A stretch of DNA of 31,265 nt. It comes from a virus. How positions within the stretch are numbered: position 1 is the first letter of the stretch; every line of letters begins with the position of its first letter. The notes beneath the pieces are model-generated. The model saw only the letters and a program-made list of their open reading frames with translations. It did no database searches and had not been told where the DNA came from. Where the stretch lies: positions 1 through 31,265 of IMG/VR virus record IMGVR_UViG_3300030451_004253. One strand, given 5' to 3'. The position numbers and the translations under genes were made by a program. Positions 29,704 to 31,265 of this stretch are shown here, piece after piece.

Positions 29704-30136
29704 CTTTAGGCTCTACCTGAATAGATAACTGTGGAGCATTGATATTTACGTTTTCCACACTTTCCCCAATTACTCTCCCCAACGAATCCAACACCTGAGC
29801 AGCAGTCTGTAACTGTCCTTTCCTTACAGCCTTTTCAAACAATCTGATCCTCATCGCTTGTAATCTAGGCAACAAATTCTCCCTATCAGTCTCCCAATCC
29901 TCATTATTCCATTGCTTCACTTTTTTCCAGTCAGCCCATGCAGTATCCCGACCAATACCCTCCTTAGCCGCATGATCCAAAACCAACTGCCTAACAGTCA
30001 GCCCTTCCAACTGCCTCCTATACAACTTCTGCCTCCTAGCCTCAACAATAGCATCCGTCCTCCTACCAACAGGCTCATTTTCTTTCCCTGGAACGCAAAA
30101 CTGCCCGTTTTTATTACGAATAACAGAATCAGTCAC
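29693..30136 (-). CDS. terS: Small terminase subunit-like protein
   Basis: A 147-aa, helical protein on the minus strand, beside terL. After a basic, glycine-containing start (RNKNGQFCVPGKENEPVGRR) comes a helix-turn-helix-like part (LTVRQLVLDHAAKEGIGRDTAWADW). A helical pair follows (LLPRLQAMRIRLFEKAVRKG, LQTAAQVLDSLGRVIGESVE), then a short C-terminal tail. HTH plus helical oligomerisation part is the plan of small terminase subunits. The call rests on this plan and on position; I recall a similar C-terminal pattern in cyanophage TerS proteins. Unusually, it runs divergently from terL (99 nt apart). Confidence 0.65.
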   Translation of the reverse strand: MTDSVIRNKNGQFCVPGKENEPVGRRTDAIVEARRQKLYRRQLEGLTVRQLVLDHAAKEGIGRDTAWADWKKVKQWNNEDWETDRENLLPRLQAMRIRLFEKAVRKGQLQTAAQVLDSLGRVIGESVENVNINAPQLSIQVEPKVDS

Positions 30137-30235
30137 GGACTAATCCAATAACAATATTTAAATGATAACGTCAAATCTGCAATTTAGTCCAATCTATAAG
30201 TGTATTAACCAACCAAAACTGCTACTCTGTACTAC

Positions 30236-31265
30236 ATGACTACAAAAACGATACCTTTAAGTTTACGTTGGGCACAGGGAGAAGTATTCAACAGCGAGAG
30301 TAGATTCCGTGTCCTAGTCGCAGGAAGACGCTTCGGAAAATCATACCTTTCCTGCATCGAACTTCTAAAGGCAGCCATATCCAGACCAGGCGAAACCTAT
30401 TTTTATTGCGCTCCGACTTACCGCATGGCAAAGGACATCGCCTGGAAAGAAATAAAACGCTTAATCCCAAACGAATGGATCAAAAATAAAAACGAAAGCG
30501 ATCTAAAAATAGAACTCATTAACGACTCCACCATCGAATTGAAGGGAACCGAAAACGCAATGGCTCTCCGTGGTCGAAGTCTCGCAGGTGTCGTTCTAGA
30601 CGAAGCAGCCTTCATGGATTCTGAAGTGTGGTTCGAAGTGATCCGTCCCGCCCTAGCCGACAAACAAGGCTGGACCCTCTTCATCTCCACCCCCGATGGA
30701 ACAGCAAGCTGGTTCTATGACTTATGGTGTTACGTCCCAGAAGATGAAACGGGGGATTGGAAAAGATGGAGCTTCACAACAATCGAAGGAGGCAACGTAC
30801 CAGCAGATGAAGTTCAAGCTGCCCGTGCCCAACTAGACGAACGTACATTCCGCCAAGAATTTGAAGCCAGCTTCGAGAACCTAACTGGTTTAGTTGCAGT
30901 TAGTTTCGGAGATGAAAATATTTCAACAGATGCGAAGGACATAAAAGTGATGCCAGTACTTTTGGGCGTTGACTTTAACGTAGATCCAATGTCAGGAATA
31001 TGTGCTGTTAAAGATGGGGATAACCTTTACGTGTTTGACGAAATCGTACTCACAGGTGGGGCAACCACATGGGACTTTGCCGAAGAAGTCACCCGCAGAT
31101 ACGGCGTGGATCGTAGAGTAATAGCATGTCCTGACCCTACAGGAGGAGCGAGGAAGACAAGTGGAGTTGGTGCGACTGATCATAGTATTTTAAGGAGGAG
31201 TGGATTTAATGTTTCAAGTCCGAGAGCACCGTGGAAGATAAGGGATAAGATTACTGCTGTTAATA
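30236..31265 (+). CDS. terL: Terminase large subunit (3' end outside the window)
   Basis: 343 codons are visible and the frame stays open to the window end. ATPase domain: Walker A AGRRFGKS (K35), Walker B GVVLDEAAF (D122-E123), coupling motif ISTPDG (S151-T152). Nuclease domain: GVDFNVDPM with D246, followed by FDEIVL and ACPDPTGGARK. The packaging motor pumps DNA into the procapsid using ATP and cuts it with the RNase H-like nuclease. The ATG at 30236 lies inside a third copy of CTGTACTACAT, and no Shine-Dalgarno is seen. Codon choice shifts near 30.88 kb from C-ending to T-ending codons. The complete protein should be roughly 430-550 aa, if typical. Confidence 0.95.
   Translation, partial: MTTKTIPLSLRWAQGEVFNSESRFRVLVAGRRFGKSYLSCIELLKAAISRPGETYFYCAPTYRMAKDIAWKEIKRLIPNEWIKNKNESDLKIELINDSTIELKGTENAMALRGRSLAGVVLDEAAFMDSEVWFEVIRPALADKQGWTLFISTPDGTASWFYDLWCYVPEDETGDWKRWSFTTIEGGNVPADEVQAARAQLDERTFRQEFEASFENLTGLVAVSFGDENISTDAKDIKVMPVLLGVDFNVDPMSGICAVKDGDNLYVFDEIVLTGGATTWDFAEEVTRRYGVDRRVIACPDPTGGARKTSGVGATDHSILRRSGFNVSSPRAPWKIRDKITAVN

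Larger units (their letters stand above)
682..31113 (+). repeat. Dispersed polar word TGGAWCG (usually followed by T)
   Basis: By hand scan, plus-strand TGGAACG occurs about 28 times (for example 682, 1375, 3043, 5220, 7520, 14117, 17692, 18617, 20407, 22834, 24373, 24652, 25386, 26737, 27216, 30089). TGGATCG occurs about 12 times (2634, 15379, 19147, 22309, 22570, 23254, 24524, 25573, 25619, 25906, 26204, 31107). The inverse forms CGTTCCA and CGATCCA occur about 6 and 4 times. About 27 of the 40 forward copies are followed by T. At roughly 38-40% G+C each 7-mer should occur about once per strand by chance. Confidence 0.8.

Noticed and set aside
30288-30690. Two minus-strand frames opposite terL
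   Set aside because: They are antisense to Walker A and Walker B coding sequence of an intact terL and have no plausible product.

Overview
This window is most of the genome of a tailed phage with a siphovirus-type (lambda-like, non-contractile) tail. The host is probably a marine picocyanobacterium (Synechococcus/Prochlorococcus). That host call is inference. It rests on SWM-type repeats like those of Synechococcus surface protein SwmB in a tail adhesin, on several small exported or membrane proteins that I recall from marine cyanophages but could not search, and on modest G+C. No integrase, repressor, tRNA, insertion sequence or CRISPR array was seen. Portal, capsid, tape-measure and main tail genes are absent. 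They probably lie beyond the right end, after terL, and lead round to the tail-tip genes at the left end.

Layout. (1) 15-12656, plus strand: tail tip and adhesins. A gpI-like assembly protein and a J-like tip protein are followed by a glycine-rich adhesin, a small baseplate-type protein, a 930-aa repeat fibre, a 774-aa spike-like protein, and a protein with two SWM repeats and a LamG-like lectin domain. (2) 12686-17034: small membrane and exported proteins. These are two plus-strand genes, then a tightly overlapped minus-strand operon (15789 to 13720) that includes a 31-aa transmembrane microprotein, then a run of small plus-strand genes. (3) 17029-23355, minus strand: replication. A primase-polymerase/helicase fusion of 830 aa and a family A DNA polymerase are followed by small genes, including zinc-ribbon and DNA-binding types. 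(4) 23501-25025, plus strand: an SSB-like protein and a RecB-type PD-(D/E)XK nuclease. (5) 25012-26734, minus strand: small accessory genes. (6) 26836-29224, plus strand: an A+T-rich accessory block with a DUF932-like protein and insulated single-gene units. (7) 29274-31265: a repeat-rich non-coding stretch, a minus-strand terS-like gene and a plus-strand terL gene that runs off the window.

The replication genes form a coherent set: primer synthesis and unwinding (prim-pol/helicase), synthesis with proofreading (PolA), single-strand coating (SSB) and end processing (RecB-type nuclease). The terminase recognises and packages the product. The tail-tip genes specify host attachment.

The most unusual signal is a dispersed word, TGGAWCG (usually TGGAWCGT). 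It occurs about 40 times on the plus strand and about 10 times inverted, whichever way the genes run. Other structures worth a look are an iteron-plus-palindrome cluster inside the 3' end of the helicase-primase gene, near-duplicate terminator-promoter-leader modules, and three copies of an 11-mer around the terminase genes. All counts were made by eye.
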